Assembly: GCF_001697185.1 (NCBI RefSeq)
Contig: NZ_CP014224.1
Location: 1,922,001 to 1,986,000 of the forward strand
Length of the DNA: 64,000 nt
Direction of reading: 5' to 3'
DNA from: Wenyingzhuangia fucanilytica
GTDB taxonomy: Bacteria > Bacteroidota > Bacteroidia > Flavobacteriales > Flavobacteriaceae
The notes beneath the pieces were generated by a model that did no database searches, had not been told where the DNA came from, and saw only the letters and a list, made by a program, of their open reading frames with translations. Made by a program: the position numbers and the translations under genes. Of this stretch, positions 52,523 to 62,333 are shown piece after piece (positions within the stretch are counted from its first letter, which is position 1; every line of letters begins with the position of its first letter).

Positions 52523-55500
52523 TTAGTTAATTAAAATCTCATCAATTAAAATTCCTTTATTTTCCACAGTTTCTAAAACAATGGTATTTGCTCCTCTTTC
52601 CATTTGAATAGGCAATTTTACTTTGTTCCAAAAATTACCTGTGTTGCGAGTATTTCTTAAAAACAATTTATCTTGAACCACTTTACCATTCACTATTACT
52701 TTTATGTATGTTCCAGGCGCATCATTATATTTTCCGCTGTAACGAATAAACAAATCGGCCTCACCAGCACCTCCATCATTTTCTTGATACCACTCCAAAC
52801 TTGCCCCAACAATATTATTTAGTTTTACATAGCCTTTACCTCTTACCAAGTTGTCTTTTTCTACAACTTTTCCGTTTGTTACTTTAGCATCTTCTGCTTG
52901 TTCTCCTGCAATTATTCGTTCTCCTGAATTTTTGTTCCAAGTAAATCCTAGTTTCTTTGAAAACCTTTCTTCTAAAACTTGAATATCTTTTCCATTTAAA
53001 ACAATTAATGCTTTTACGGTAGTTTCTAATGGAACTTTAAAACTATTGGTATATAAGGTTGATTTTCTTGTTGGACTTGTTCCATCTGTAGTATAATAAA
53101 TTTGAATATCAGTTTTTGGTTTTGTACCTCTTAACACCAACACATCTGTACCTATACTTACTTTATTTGATGTAATTTGTTTCTTTTCGCCTAAAATACA
53201 ACTCGCCAACAAAGCAATATCTCCATTTGCATTGGTAGATTCTATAAAAGCTCTTGTTAATCCGTAAAAAGCTTTTCTATTGTTTGGACCAACATGTTGT
53301 TCTACATCTACAGGGCTTCCATTTCCTAAAGCTTTTATTTTTCCTGCTCCAACTACATTAAAATAAGTTCTATTTTCTCCATAAGGATAAAATTCACCTT
53401 TTTCATCTGTAGTAGTTACACGTACTTGTACAATATCATTTTTCTTATTCCCTAAAGATTCTCCATCAACCGATAATTTTATTTGACTAGGAGCATTGGC
53501 AGTTCTAATAACCTCTTCTGTTATTTGTTTTCCATTTTTATATCCTACCGCTTTTAACGTTCCTGGTTGCCATTTTACCATCCATTGACATTGCATTTCT
53601 AACCATTCTTTACCTGGCTTTTGTTTCCCTAAAGATTTATCATTAAAAAACAACTCCACCTCATCACAATTAGAATATACCCATACTGGAATTTCAGTAT
53701 CTAGAGCAACTTTAGGATGTGTCCAATGCGGTAAAATATGTACCATTGGTTTTGTTGTCCATTGACTTTGGTACAAATAGTACAAATCTTTTTCAAAATT
53801 TGACAAATCAACAGCTCCTCCCATAAAAGCTTTAAAAGGCCAACCTCCGTGTACATAGCCTGCTTCTCCAATATAATCGTGACCTGTCCAACGGAAAGAA
53901 CCGGCATAAGCTGGAATATCTCTTAGTTGAGCAATATTTAAACGAGAAGACACTCTAACCATGGCATTGTCATAACTAGAATTAAAAATTTGTTTATGAT
54001 TCGTTCTGTTTAATTCATCTATCCAATCATGTGTAAACACTTCTTTTTCTGTTAAATCTGGTAATGCATAAGGTTTTTGTTTTTTACTAGGAAATCCATC
54101 TCTAAACCAAGTTTTGGTTCTGTAATACCCTCTTACTTGCCAAGTATGAGTATTTTCTGTTCCTATAAAAACTTTTCCTTTTTGTTCCTCTTTTAAATGA
54201 TCAAAAAAACCTTTTTTCTCACTATGTCCATTCACTCCTAAAACATCCATATATTCAGATTCAGAGTGTCCTGAAGTTACTGGACGAGTATTGTCTAATT
54301 CATGACAAGTTTTTACCAATTCAGCACCAATTTCTCCTTTAGTTTCGTTCCCTACGCTATATATAATAACTGATGGGTGATTTCTATCTCTCTTTATCCA
54401 ATCTGTTAGATCTTGCTTCCACCAATCATCAAAAAATCTACCTCCATAATCTTCTGGGGCTTTTTTCATCCATCCATCAAAAATCTCATCCATCACCAAC
54501 ATTCCTAATTCATCGCAGATATCGTAAAAAATAGGGGTTTGAGGATTGTGCGAAGTTCTAATCGCATTTACTCCCATATTCTTTAATTGTTGAATTCTAT
54601 AACGAATAATTTTATCGGGAACAGCTGCTCCTAAAGGCCCTGCATCTTGATGATTACAAACTCCTTGTAATTTTATGTTTTTTCCATTAATCCAAATTCC
54701 AGATTCGGCTACCCATTTTATATCTCTAACTCCAAACTTTGTTTTTACAACATCTACCACTTTTCCTTTTACCAAAACTTCTGATACCAATGTGTATAAA
54801 TAAGGTGTTCCCGGATTCCAAAGTTTAGGGTTTTCAATTACTAATTGATTTTCAATTGTATTTTGTTCTCCTTGTGCTATTTTTAATTTTTCTGAACTTG
54901 TTACAACTTTAATTCCCTGTGCATTTACAATAGAAGTTCTTAAAACAGCTTTTACTTTTTTAGAACCTCCTGTATTATTTATATCTGTAGTTACTAAAAC
55001 TTTGTTTCCTTTGGTTCTTACAAAAACTCCGTTTCTAGCAATATTTACTTTGTTTTTTACATCAATCCAAGTATGAGAATATATTCCGCTACCGGTATAC
55101 CATCTTGCCGAAGGTTGCTTGTCATTATCCACTCTTACAGTAAAAGTAATTTTATCAGATTTTTGAGCAATTTCACTAATATCATAAGCAAAAGAAATCC
55201 ATCCATAAGGTCTATTTCCTAACTTAATCCCATTTGCCCAAACGGTACTGTTCATAAAAACACCTTCGAAAGCAATTTCTACTTGTTTTTCTTTCCATTC
55301 TTTGGGAACAACAATTGTTTTTCTATACCAACCAAAACCCGCAGGTAAATATCCGCATTGATCTCCCATTGGATTACTTTCATCATAGGCTCCCTCTATA
55401 CTCCAATCATGAGGTAAACTCAGTGTTTTCCAATCTGAATCATTAAAAATAATTTGTTCAGCCCCTGTTATATCTTGTTGAACAAATTTCCAGTTTTCAT

Positions 55501-55570
55501 CAAAATTAATGTGTTGTTGACTGTGTACTGAAACAACAAATAAGAAAATTAAAATTTTATAATACTTCAT
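52523..55570 (-). CDS. Large GH2 glycoside hydrolase (beta-galactosidase type) with carbohydrate-binding C-terminus
   Basis: This 1015-residue secreted protein has a signal peptide (about 1-17, SVHSQ), GH2 sugar-binding (LPHDWSIEGAYD), Ig-like and TIM-barrel domains. The acid/base is E409 (SVGNE) and the nucleophile E472 (GTEN). Then come a DUF4982/Ig-like region (about 630-800), a chitobiase-type Ig domain (IYYTTDGTSPTRKSTLY, about 820-865) and a C-terminal CBM6/malectin-like module (about 885-1015, AEDAKVTNGKV, ADLFIRYSG). The type is common in marine galactan loci. It lies 14 bases after the sulfatase gene upstream. Confidence 0.88.
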   Translation of the reverse strand: MKYYKILIFLFVVSVHSQQHINFDENWKFVQQDITGAEQIIFNDSDWKTLSLPHDWSIEGAYDESNPMGDQCGYLPAGFGWYRKTIVVPKEWKEKQVEIAFEGVFMNSTVWANGIKLGNRPYGWISFAYDISEIAQKSDKITFTVRVDNDKQPSARWYTGSGIYSHTWIDVKNKVNIARNGVFVRTKGNKVLVTTDINNTGGSKKVKAVLRTSIVNAQGIKVVTSSEKLKIAQGEQNTIENQLVIENPKLWNPGTPYLYTLVSEVLVKGKVVDVVKTKFGVRDIKWVAESGIWINGKNIKLQGVCNHQDAGPLGAAVPDKIIRYRIQQLKNMGVNAIRTSHNPQTPIFYDICDELGMLVMDEIFDGWMKKAPEDYGGRFFDDWWKQDLTDWIKRDRNHPSVIIYSVGNETKGEIGAELVKTCHELDNTRPVTSGHSESEYMDVLGVNGHSEKKGFFDHLKEEQKGKVFIGTENTHTWQVRGYYRTKTWFRDGFPSKKQKPYALPDLTEKEVFTHDWIDELNRTNHKQIFNSSYDNAMVRVSSRLNIAQLRDIPAYAGSFRWTGHDYIGEAGYVHGGWPFKAFMGGAVDLSNFEKDLYYLYQSQWTTKPMVHILPHWTHPKVALDTEIPVWVYSNCDEVELFFNDKSLGKQKPGKEWLEMQCQWMVKWQPGTLKAVGYKNGKQITEEVIRTANAPSQIKLSVDGESLGNKKNDIVQVRVTTTDEKGEFYPYGENRTYFNVVGAGKIKALGNGSPVDVEQHVGPNNRKAFYGLTRAFIESTNANGDIALLASCILGEKKQITSNKVSIGTDVLVLRGTKPKTDIQIYYTTDGTSPTRKSTLYTNSFKVPLETTVKALIVLNGKDIQVLEERFSKKLGFTWNKNSGERIIAGEQAEDAKVTNGKVVEKDNLVRGKGYVKLNNIVGASLEWYQENDGGAGEADLFIRYSGKYNDAPGTYIKVIVNGKVVQDKLFLRNTRNTGNFWNKVKLPIQMERGANTIVLETVENKGILIDEILIN

Positions 55571-55584
55571 ATAACTTAAGTTGA

Positions 55585-57015
55585 TTATTGAAACTTAAAG
55601 ATGTTACTTTCACTTCTAGCTTCTGTCATTATTTGTTGAATTTTAGCAACAATTTCAGGATGTTGATTGGCTATATTAGTTGTTTCAAATTCATCATTTT
55701 CTAAATCGTACAATTCAATTTTAGCTTTGGGATTGCTAATTGCTTTATAGATAACTCCTTTCCATTTTCCTAAACGAACCGCTTTACGACCACCTTTAAT
55801 ATTATATTCCCAATACAAATATTCGTGTTGTTTTTGATTGTTTTGACTTAATAAAGTAGGTAAAAAAGAAATTCCATCACTTTGCTTAGGCGTTTCTACT
55901 CCTACAATATCTGCAAGCGTTGGCATTACATCCCAAAAAGCAGACACGTGATTGGTAACCACTCCTGGCTTAATGGTATTTGTCCATGTTGCCACAAAAG
56001 GAGCTCTAATTCCACCTTCGTACAAGTCCCTTTTAATTCCTCTTAAACCAGCTGTGCTATTAAAATATTCTGGATTGGCTCCACCTGCATCGTGTGCACC
56101 ATTATCACTTGTAAACATAATAATCGTGTTTTCCTCTAGACCTAAAGCTTTAACCTTAGCAACAATTTGTCCTACATAAACGTCCATTCTATCTACCATA
56201 GATGCAAAAACAGCATAAGGTATTTCTTGAGTACAATATTTATATTCAATAATATTTGGTCCATAATCTGATGAATAAGGATGATCTTTATAAGGAACTT
56301 CATCAAACTTACCGATGTACTTTTGTAAAATAGAGTCTTTAGGTGATATTAGCTCCGCGTGAGGTAATACTAGAGGTACATAAGCAAAAAATGGTTTGTC
56401 TTTATTTTGTTCTATAAATTCTAATGCTTTTTCTTGAATTTTATCTTGAGCATAAATAACCGTATTTGTCCAATCGTTTCCTTTTAAAGAATCAACTCCC
56501 TGATTGTGGTTTAAATAAGGTGGATAATATCTATGTGCTAATTTTTGATCGTTATACCCATAAAACTCATCAAAACCTTGTTTGTTTGGGTCTCCTTCTC
56601 CAAAACCTAATCCCCATTTACCGAACATTCCTGTTGTATATCCTGCTCCCTTTAACATTTCACCAATGGTTATAGAGTTTGCTGGTAAAGGAATTTGACC
56701 GCCACTAATTTTATCTTCTTTATTTCCTCTAATAGGTGTGTGACCCGTGTGCTGACCTGTCATTAAAGACGATCTAGATGGAGCACATACAGCAGCTCCA
56801 CTATAATGTTGTGTAAATTTAATTCCGCTTTTTGCTAAAGCATCAATATTTGGTGTTTTGAACTTTTGTTGTCCATAAACACTTAAATCTCCAATTCCCA
56901 AATCATCTGCCAAAATATAAATGATGTTTGGCTTTTTATGGCTTACTTTTTCTTTTGTCGTAGCTTTACAAGCTCCTAGCAATAATACAATTGCTAAATA
57001 TTTAAGTTTACTCAT
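55585..57015 (-). CDS. S1 sulfatase, lipoprotein (C-A-P-S-R)
   Basis: This 476-residue protein has lipobox C16 (LLGACKA), catalytic C77 in CAPSRSSLMTGQHTGHTPIRGNK, ADDLGIGDLSVYGQ upstream, GKWGLGFGEG and FTSDNGAHDAGGANPEYF downstream. The TGHTPIRGNK form is the S1_16-like arylsulfatase type and parallels the protein at 44561. Its last 14-base gap to the GH2 gene shows co-transcription. A hairpin separates it from the sulfatase upstream. Confidence 0.9.
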   Translation of the reverse strand: MSKLKYLAIVLLLGACKATTKEKVSHKKPNIIYILADDLGIGDLSVYGQQKFKTPNIDALAKSGIKFTQHYSGAAVCAPSRSSLMTGQHTGHTPIRGNKEDKISGGQIPLPANSITIGEMLKGAGYTTGMFGKWGLGFGEGDPNKQGFDEFYGYNDQKLAHRYYPPYLNHNQGVDSLKGNDWTNTVIYAQDKIQEKALEFIEQNKDKPFFAYVPLVLPHAELISPKDSILQKYIGKFDEVPYKDHPYSSDYGPNIIEYKYCTQEIPYAVFASMVDRMDVYVGQIVAKVKALGLEENTIIMFTSDNGAHDAGGANPEYFNSTAGLRGIKRDLYEGGIRAPFVATWTNTIKPGVVTNHVSAFWDVMPTLADIVGVETPKQSDGISFLPTLLSQNNQKQHEYLYWEYNIKGGRKAVRLGKWKGVIYKAISNPKAKIELYDLENDEFETTNIANQHPEIVAKIQQIMTEARSESNIFKFQ

Positions 57016-57059
57016 TTTTAAATAAAATTATTATTTATATTTTGTCTTTGTAAATACTT

Positions 57060-57096
57060 AAAAGCAATATTTCCTTAAAAGGAACATATTACTTTT
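57060..57096 (-). terminator. Imperfect hairpin between two sulfatase genes
   Basis: AAAAGCAATATTTCC faces GGAACATATTACTTTT with one bulge and one G-U-type pair. It lies just past the stop of the gene at 57106 and 45 bases before the next start codon, so it may end or attenuate the upstream unit. Confidence 0.5.
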
Positions 57097-57105
57097 ACTT
57101 CATTC

Positions 57106-58614
57106 CTACTCTAGATTACTTAGTACTCTGTTTTGTTTTATGGTAGGATCTTGATCTGCATCTACGTAATTTTTGGGCTTTGGATAATGTTCCTTTTTAG
57201 CCTGTACTCTTTGTTTAGGTATCCATTTTTTTAACTCATTCATGGTATTTCTGTATGATTCTTTATGAGCTAAATTCTCCCATTCTCTTGGATCTTTATT
57301 TACGTCATACAATTCCTCTACACCTGACAAATATTGAATGTAGTGGTATTTTTCTGTTAAGACTGAAGTCCCACTAGATGAAATTGTTACTCCTGGATAC
57401 TTCCAATCAGACTTTGGATTTTTTAAGAGTTTAGAAAAATCATGTCCTTCTATGTTTTTCTTTTGGGGTAAATCACAAAGGCTTACCAAGGTAGGATACA
57501 TATCTAACAAACTGACAGGTTTTTCACAATACAAGGTTTTGTTCATTCCTGGTAATCGTACCATTAAAGGCGGTTTAACCGCTTCTGCCCACAAAGTATT
57601 TTTAAGATATCTTAATTTTTCTCCCAAGTGCCAACCATGATCTCCCCATATCATTACAATGGTATTATCTGCATGCCCGCTTTTTTCCAAAGCATCCATC
57701 ACCATTCCCAAACATTTATCTACAAAAGAAATATTGGCCAAATAAGCTCTTGTAGCCTGTTTTCCTAAATTGTGTTTTTTTATCCAGTTGTACTCATCCG
57801 AAGGTTTAAATATTTGTTTTCCTTGAGCATTGGTAATATCCTCTAAATCGTTTTCTTTTATAATAATGTCATCTATTTTATCAACATCATACATGTCAAA
57901 AAACTCTTTAGGAACAAACCAAGGTAAATGAGGTTTTATAAAACCTACCGACATAAAAAAAGGCTTATCAAACTCTCTTTGTAATTGATTTTTTGCCCAA
58001 TCTGCCACAGCGTAATCTACCGTTTCTTCAAAAGTATCTTTGGTAGGACCCCAACTTAATTTGCTAAGTTTGTCTTTAAAATCCGGACTTTTTTGACCAT
58101 TGATAACTCCTCCTTTAGAAGAAGTTAAAAACTTAGGGTTTGCTTTGTCATTGTTATATCTTCTACCCCTAGCAAACTCATCAAAAGCCCAAGCCCCAAA
58201 GTCTGTCTTTCCGTTTTTAGTACCATGCTTGTGAAAAATTTTTCCATTAGACAATGTATGATACCCATTTTTAGAAAAATACTCTGGTAACGTTGCATTT
58301 TTCTTTACCACATCTGAATATACCATATCATGTCCGTTGCTATAAACTCCAGAAGTACTTGGTAAAAAACCTGATAAAATTGCTGACCTAGAAGGACCAC
58401 AAATAGGTGCTGCACAAACAGCATTGTTAAACACCATAGCTCCATTTTTGGTAAACTTATCCATATTAGGAGTTATAGCTTGCTTGTTTCCTTCTAAGGG
58501 TTCTATCCAATCGTTAAGATCATCAATAGCAATAAATAAAACATTTGGTTTTTGTTGTGCATTACCCAACATAAGGTTTATAAATAAACCTAAAATTAAA
58601 GTTACATTTTTCAT
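57106..58614 (-). CDS. S1 sulfatase, iduronate-2-sulfatase-like (C-G-P-S-R)
   Basis: This 502-residue secreted protein has a signal peptide (about 1-19, LMLGNAQ), catalytic C72 in CGPSRSAILSGFLPSTSGVY, FIAIDDLNDW upstream, GFIKPHLPWFVPKEFFDMY and WGDHGWHLGEKLRY downstream. These are the signatures of the iduronate-2-sulfatase-like subgroup (S1_7-like). Members from marine Bacteroidota, including ones in carrageenan loci, act on sulfated galactans. The subfamily call is tentative. It follows the beta-propeller protein gene by 11 bases and shares its promoter. Confidence 0.9.
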   Translation of the reverse strand: MKNVTLILGLFINLMLGNAQQKPNVLFIAIDDLNDWIEPLEGNKQAITPNMDKFTKNGAMVFNNAVCAAPICGPSRSAILSGFLPSTSGVYSNGHDMVYSDVVKKNATLPEYFSKNGYHTLSNGKIFHKHGTKNGKTDFGAWAFDEFARGRRYNNDKANPKFLTSSKGGVINGQKSPDFKDKLSKLSWGPTKDTFEETVDYAVADWAKNQLQREFDKPFFMSVGFIKPHLPWFVPKEFFDMYDVDKIDDIIIKENDLEDITNAQGKQIFKPSDEYNWIKKHNLGKQATRAYLANISFVDKCLGMVMDALEKSGHADNTIVMIWGDHGWHLGEKLRYLKNTLWAEAVKPPLMVRLPGMNKTLYCEKPVSLLDMYPTLVSLCDLPQKKNIEGHDFSKLLKNPKSDWKYPGVTISSSGTSVLTEKYHYIQYLSGVEELYDVNKDPREWENLAHKESYRNTMNELKKWIPKQRVQAKKEHYPKPKNYVDADQDPTIKQNRVLSNLE

Positions 58615-58625
58615 ATTTTTAGTTA

Positions 58626-61331
58626 TTAGTATTCTATATCAATAAACTGTAAAGAACCTGCTAAAACTTTTGTTTGTATTTTTCCGTTAGAGATTTTCAC
58701 TTGTTGTTTTGATAATATATCTACAGCCTTTTTAGGTTGATTTCCATTAAAAGTAATGGTTACCTCTCTATCTTTTGGTTCAATATATCCTGGATCTACT
58801 AATATTACACGAACGTGATTTTTATCGATTCTAACAGCGCTCCAAGAAGCCCCATTGACAATAATTGGCAATTGTGACTTTCCTTTAGACACAATTTCTT
58901 TAAACTCACTCATATAAGTTTTTGCTGCCACTAATTCTCCGTTAGAAACTCCTTTAGATCCATTGCTAACGCTATAAGGAGTTTTATTCTTCTCCAATTC
59001 TTTTGCGTATTCTATTGGAGCAATTGGCACCATTCCATTTGGCATTACAGGCATGTAATTCAACCATCTATAATCTACCCCCAAAGCTATTTTAGAATAA
59101 TCATGAGCTGGAATGTCTGTTCCTGCCCAATGCATTTGAGTTACAGAAAATAAATCTTCGGTATCAGTAGGCTTGTATTGTTTTAAAGAGTGATGACTAT
59201 CTATAGAATGAATTAAATGAGCATCTACATCTTTGATTAAATGCCAAGAACCTATTGACATAATATTCTCTTTTTTAACAATTGGCAAAGCACCAGATTT
59301 CATCAATCCGAATAAAATATTTAATCCTGGTTCTTCTGTAAAATTATTATCGGCAACTACACCATGCTTTGCTCCATAGGCAGCCATCATCACCCCTTGT
59401 CTTAAATAAGGAGAAATAGATTTTTGTCCTCCAGGACTTAAAGGTCTCCAGCTTGTTGGGTTATCATCAATCAAACGCATGGCAAAATCATCTACATAAC
59501 CTGCGACAAACATTCCTACTCTACCCGTAAGGTTAATATCTTGTGTTCTGTTGCTTGTATCTTCTGATGCAGGAGCCAAAATATCGTTGTATTTATTAGA
59601 AAAAAACAACTCTTGCCATAGTGGTAATTTGTTGGTTAATCCCCAAAAAGTATTTTTATATCTAAAATACAACTTAGCTCTATTTTTATTTTTTCTAATA
59701 GCTTTTGCCAATCTAGGCACGTACTCTCTTACAAAATGTTGTACTCTAGGATCATCTACATCATCCATTTCAGCATATACAAAACCTCTACAAGTGGTAG
59801 GGGCTACTTCTAAAACTTGCTCTAAAGTTTCTATTTGAATGTAAAAAGGATCGTTTCCATGACCTGCCCAAAAGGTAAAATGTTGACCCTCTTTCTCATA
59901 ATTTTTAGCCATATTTACGATGTCTTCTCTAGAATCTTCGTATTTACCTCTTTTATCTTTTTTAAGTGCTGACTTTCCTATAACAGCTACTAAAGGAGTT
60001 CTATCAGTCCCTTCTTTTGGTGCTCTTTGAATGACAAACTCAACTTTATTTCCGTTTAACTTTTTAACCTTTCCATCTATTTTTTTACTTGTAACCATCA
60101 CCCAAGATTCATCAGTTTTTTTCTGATAACTAGGCATTTCAAAATCTAAAATTTGCTGATATAACAAGTCTAAATTTTCTTTTACTTGTGCCATGGTTCC
60201 TTCTAAACGATGGTTGGTAGACAACCAAGAAGACTTTTTAAGATTAAACACATAAACTCCATTTCCACCATCTACCTCTCCTGCAGTAATTAGTTGTTCC
60301 GATTGCGGCGCTAATACAAAATCACTATATACAATTTCGTGTTCACTAGCGTATCTAGTTCCTGCTTTCTCTATCAGTTTACCTCTAAGATCTAATCTGT
60401 GAGTAAAGCCTCCAAATTGAAAAACAATTTCATCTTTTATTGGTAACAAACAAGTTCCTTTGGTATTGGCATATCTCTGAATGTCTTTTCTAGTTCCTTT
60501 ATATGCAGTGATTACATTAAAATTTGCATCAAGTCCTACTACCACTGGCACCCAATTAACATCTCCAAAAAATAAAATATCAGACAATCCATCTTTGTTC
60601 AAATCTGCAATTTCTAGATCTGTAATCATGGCTTTGCTTAAATCTTTACTTTTAGATTTTTTGTAATCTAAAGTCTGAACGATTTTTTTAGTATTTGCAT
60701 CTATGATTCCCATAAAATCCCAACGGAATTTATCGTGAGAGTAAGTCATTACAAACAAATCTTGTTGCTGTTTGTTTACAAAATTTCCAGCTTCAATTTT
60801 TCTTATAACTCCTTCAATTTTTGTGGTTGAAACCAATGCTCCTTTTGCATTTAACTCATATAATTGATAATCATTACCTCCTGCAAAAACCCTTATTTGT
60901 TTGTTGTTTTTAGTTACAGCAATCTCAGAAAATCTCACCTTGTGATCTGGGGTAAACTTCCACAACAACTTTCCTTTGCTAGACCAACAATAAATGTTCC
61001 CGTTTCCTGATGCGGCTAAAATATCATCATTTCCATCACCATCTATATCAACTGCTTCAATCTCAAAAATAACCGCAGCTGGCTCTATTTTTTTATTCCA
61101 TATTTTTTTTCCTTCCAAAGAATAACAGCCAATGCCATCACTTAAACTAGAAACATACAATACCTCATGTTTATTTATTGTTGCTATTACAGAGTTTCTA
61201 ATATTTGACTCTTCTACAGAAAAGTTAGCTGTAGCCAAAACTGTTGCATTTGTTTTTACAAATGACATTACCAAAATGAAAGTAAAAGCTTGTACACTTT
61301 TAAAATTCGATAAATATTGATTTATTTTCAT
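58626..61331 (-). CDS. Beta-propeller plus C-terminal catalytic-type domain; GH150 lambda-carrageenase-like candidate
   Basis: This 901-residue secreted protein has a signal peptide (about 1-29) and an N-terminal region of PQQ/FG-GAP-like propeller blades (about 35-390) with calcium-type loops DIDGDGNDD (95-103) and DLNKDGLSD (243-251) and repeats such as YCWSSKGKLLWKF. From about 400 to 900 lies a large domain with conserved-looking acidic and aromatic patches (FWAGHGNDPFYIQIE, FVYAEMDDVDDPRV, SIGSWHLIKDVDAHLIHSIDSHH, GVDYRWLNYMPVMPNGM). Size and a PQQ-like N-terminus match the described lambda-carrageenase family GH150; I cannot confirm this by alignment. It is the first gene of its unit, after a terminator. 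Confidence 0.6.
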   Translation of the reverse strand: MKINQYLSNFKSVQAFTFILVMSFVKTNATVLATANFSVEESNIRNSVIATINKHEVLYVSSLSDGIGCYSLEGKKIWNKKIEPAAVIFEIEAVDIDGDGNDDILAASGNGNIYCWSSKGKLLWKFTPDHKVRFSEIAVTKNNKQIRVFAGGNDYQLYELNAKGALVSTTKIEGVIRKIEAGNFVNKQQQDLFVMTYSHDKFRWDFMGIIDANTKKIVQTLDYKKSKSKDLSKAMITDLEIADLNKDGLSDILFFGDVNWVPVVVGLDANFNVITAYKGTRKDIQRYANTKGTCLLPIKDEIVFQFGGFTHRLDLRGKLIEKAGTRYASEHEIVYSDFVLAPQSEQLITAGEVDGGNGVYVFNLKKSSWLSTNHRLEGTMAQVKENLDLLYQQILDFEMPSYQKKTDESWVMVTSKKIDGKVKKLNGNKVEFVIQRAPKEGTDRTPLVAVIGKSALKKDKRGKYEDSREDIVNMAKNYEKEGQHFTFWAGHGNDPFYIQIETLEQVLEVAPTTCRGFVYAEMDDVDDPRVQHFVREYVPRLAKAIRKNKNRAKLYFRYKNTFWGLTNKLPLWQELFFSNKYNDILAPASEDTSNRTQDINLTGRVGMFVAGYVDDFAMRLIDDNPTSWRPLSPGGQKSISPYLRQGVMMAAYGAKHGVVADNNFTEEPGLNILFGLMKSGALPIVKKENIMSIGSWHLIKDVDAHLIHSIDSHHSLKQYKPTDTEDLFSVTQMHWAGTDIPAHDYSKIALGVDYRWLNYMPVMPNGMVPIAPIEYAKELEKNKTPYSVSNGSKGVSNGELVAAKTYMSEFKEIVSKGKSQLPIIVNGASWSAVRIDKNHVRVILVDPGYIEPKDREVTITFNGNQPKKAVDILSKQQVKISNGKIQTKVLAGSLQFIDIEY

Positions 61332-61438
61332 ATGTTAATCTTATGATTTGATATAATACCTTACAAAAAAAACATATAACTAATAAAATTATGTACTTAT
61401 GAATATATATGATGTATTGCTAAATGTATCTGTAAACA

Positions 61439-61482
61439 AAAAGTCGTTTAAAAAAAGAATTACCTTTTATTAAACGACTTTT
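61439..61482 (-). terminator. Terminator after the GH2-SGNH unit
   Basis: AAAAGTCGTTTA pairs perfectly with TAAACGACTTTT across a 20-base A/T-rich loop, 20 bases past the SGNH gene stop codon on the minus strand, followed there by a T-run. Confidence 0.75.
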
Positions 61483-61502
61483 GATTTTATTTTTTTTTAA
61501 AG

Positions 61503-62315
61503 CTATTCTTTTTCCTTTAAAAACTTAACTGTTTCATAAGCTATTAAATTGTATCCTGTAGAATTTGGATGACGATCGTAGTACCATTCCTTAAGATGTC
61601 CAAAAATAGGGTCCAAAGACATATCATTTACCTTTACAACATACCCATCTGGTTTGTTTCCCCACCCTTTTCTATAATAAACATGAGGTTTTAACCATTC
61701 GTGATATTTTTCAGGAATTTTATCTAAATAACACTGACGTACATTTAAACTGTTTCTACCATTAGCTATTAAATAATTATTATAAGGAGTAAAAATATCT
61801 AATACGTCTAATTGCTCATCTTTACCAACTTGATATATTAAATCATTTACTTCTACACATTTTTCAGGAGACATAAAAGATGTAATGGTTGCTAAATATA
61901 AAACAGCTTTAGGGTGATCTTTTTGTAATTGTTTAATTAAAGCTTTCATTTGAACAGGAAATTCTGCTTTTAAGTCTTTACATTTAAACGAATCATTAAT
62001 TCCCATTCTTAAAAAGATAATATCCACATCTTTTACTGTTGCTATTTTTTCTTCGTAATGTTTACTTCCTAATAACCTTTTAGCGGTTTCTCCTCCTTTT
62101 CCAGCATTAATTACTTCTAATTCGGGTAAACCTTCTACCACAGCTAACTGCTCTATCATTTGTTCTAAATGTGGCCCCTCTGGATTTACTTCTCGTGGCA
62201 TATTACCAATAGTAGTACTATCTCCTACTAGTAAAATTTTTGTCTTTTTTTGCTGACTATACCCAATACTTATTATTAATAAAATAAGTAAAAAATGAAT
62301 TTTATTTTTTTTCAT
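61503..62315 (-). CDS. Secreted SGNH/GDSL hydrolase, carbohydrate esterase-like
   Basis: This 270-residue protein has a signal peptide (about 1-20, IISIGYSQ) and the four SGNH blocks: GDST (S33), INAGKGGET (G74), MGIND (N107) and the C-terminal DRHPNSTGY (D247/H249). The fold fits rhamnogalacturonan acetylesterase-like or other carbohydrate deacetylases. In this locus it could remove acetyl or other ester groups from the galactan; the substrate is inferred. It is 18 bases after the GH2 gene and ends its transcription unit. Confidence 0.85.
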   Translation of the reverse strand: MKKNKIHFLLILLIISIGYSQQKKTKILLVGDSTTIGNMPREVNPEGPHLEQMIEQLAVVEGLPELEVINAGKGGETAKRLLGSKHYEEKIATVKDVDIIFLRMGINDSFKCKDLKAEFPVQMKALIKQLQKDHPKAVLYLATITSFMSPEKCVEVNDLIYQVGKDEQLDVLDIFTPYNNYLIANGRNSLNVRQCYLDKIPEKYHEWLKPHVYYRKGWGNKPDGYVVKVNDMSLDPIFGHLKEWYYDRHPNSTGYNLIAYETVKFLKEKE

Positions 62316-62333
62316 AATATCTCTTAATTTCTA

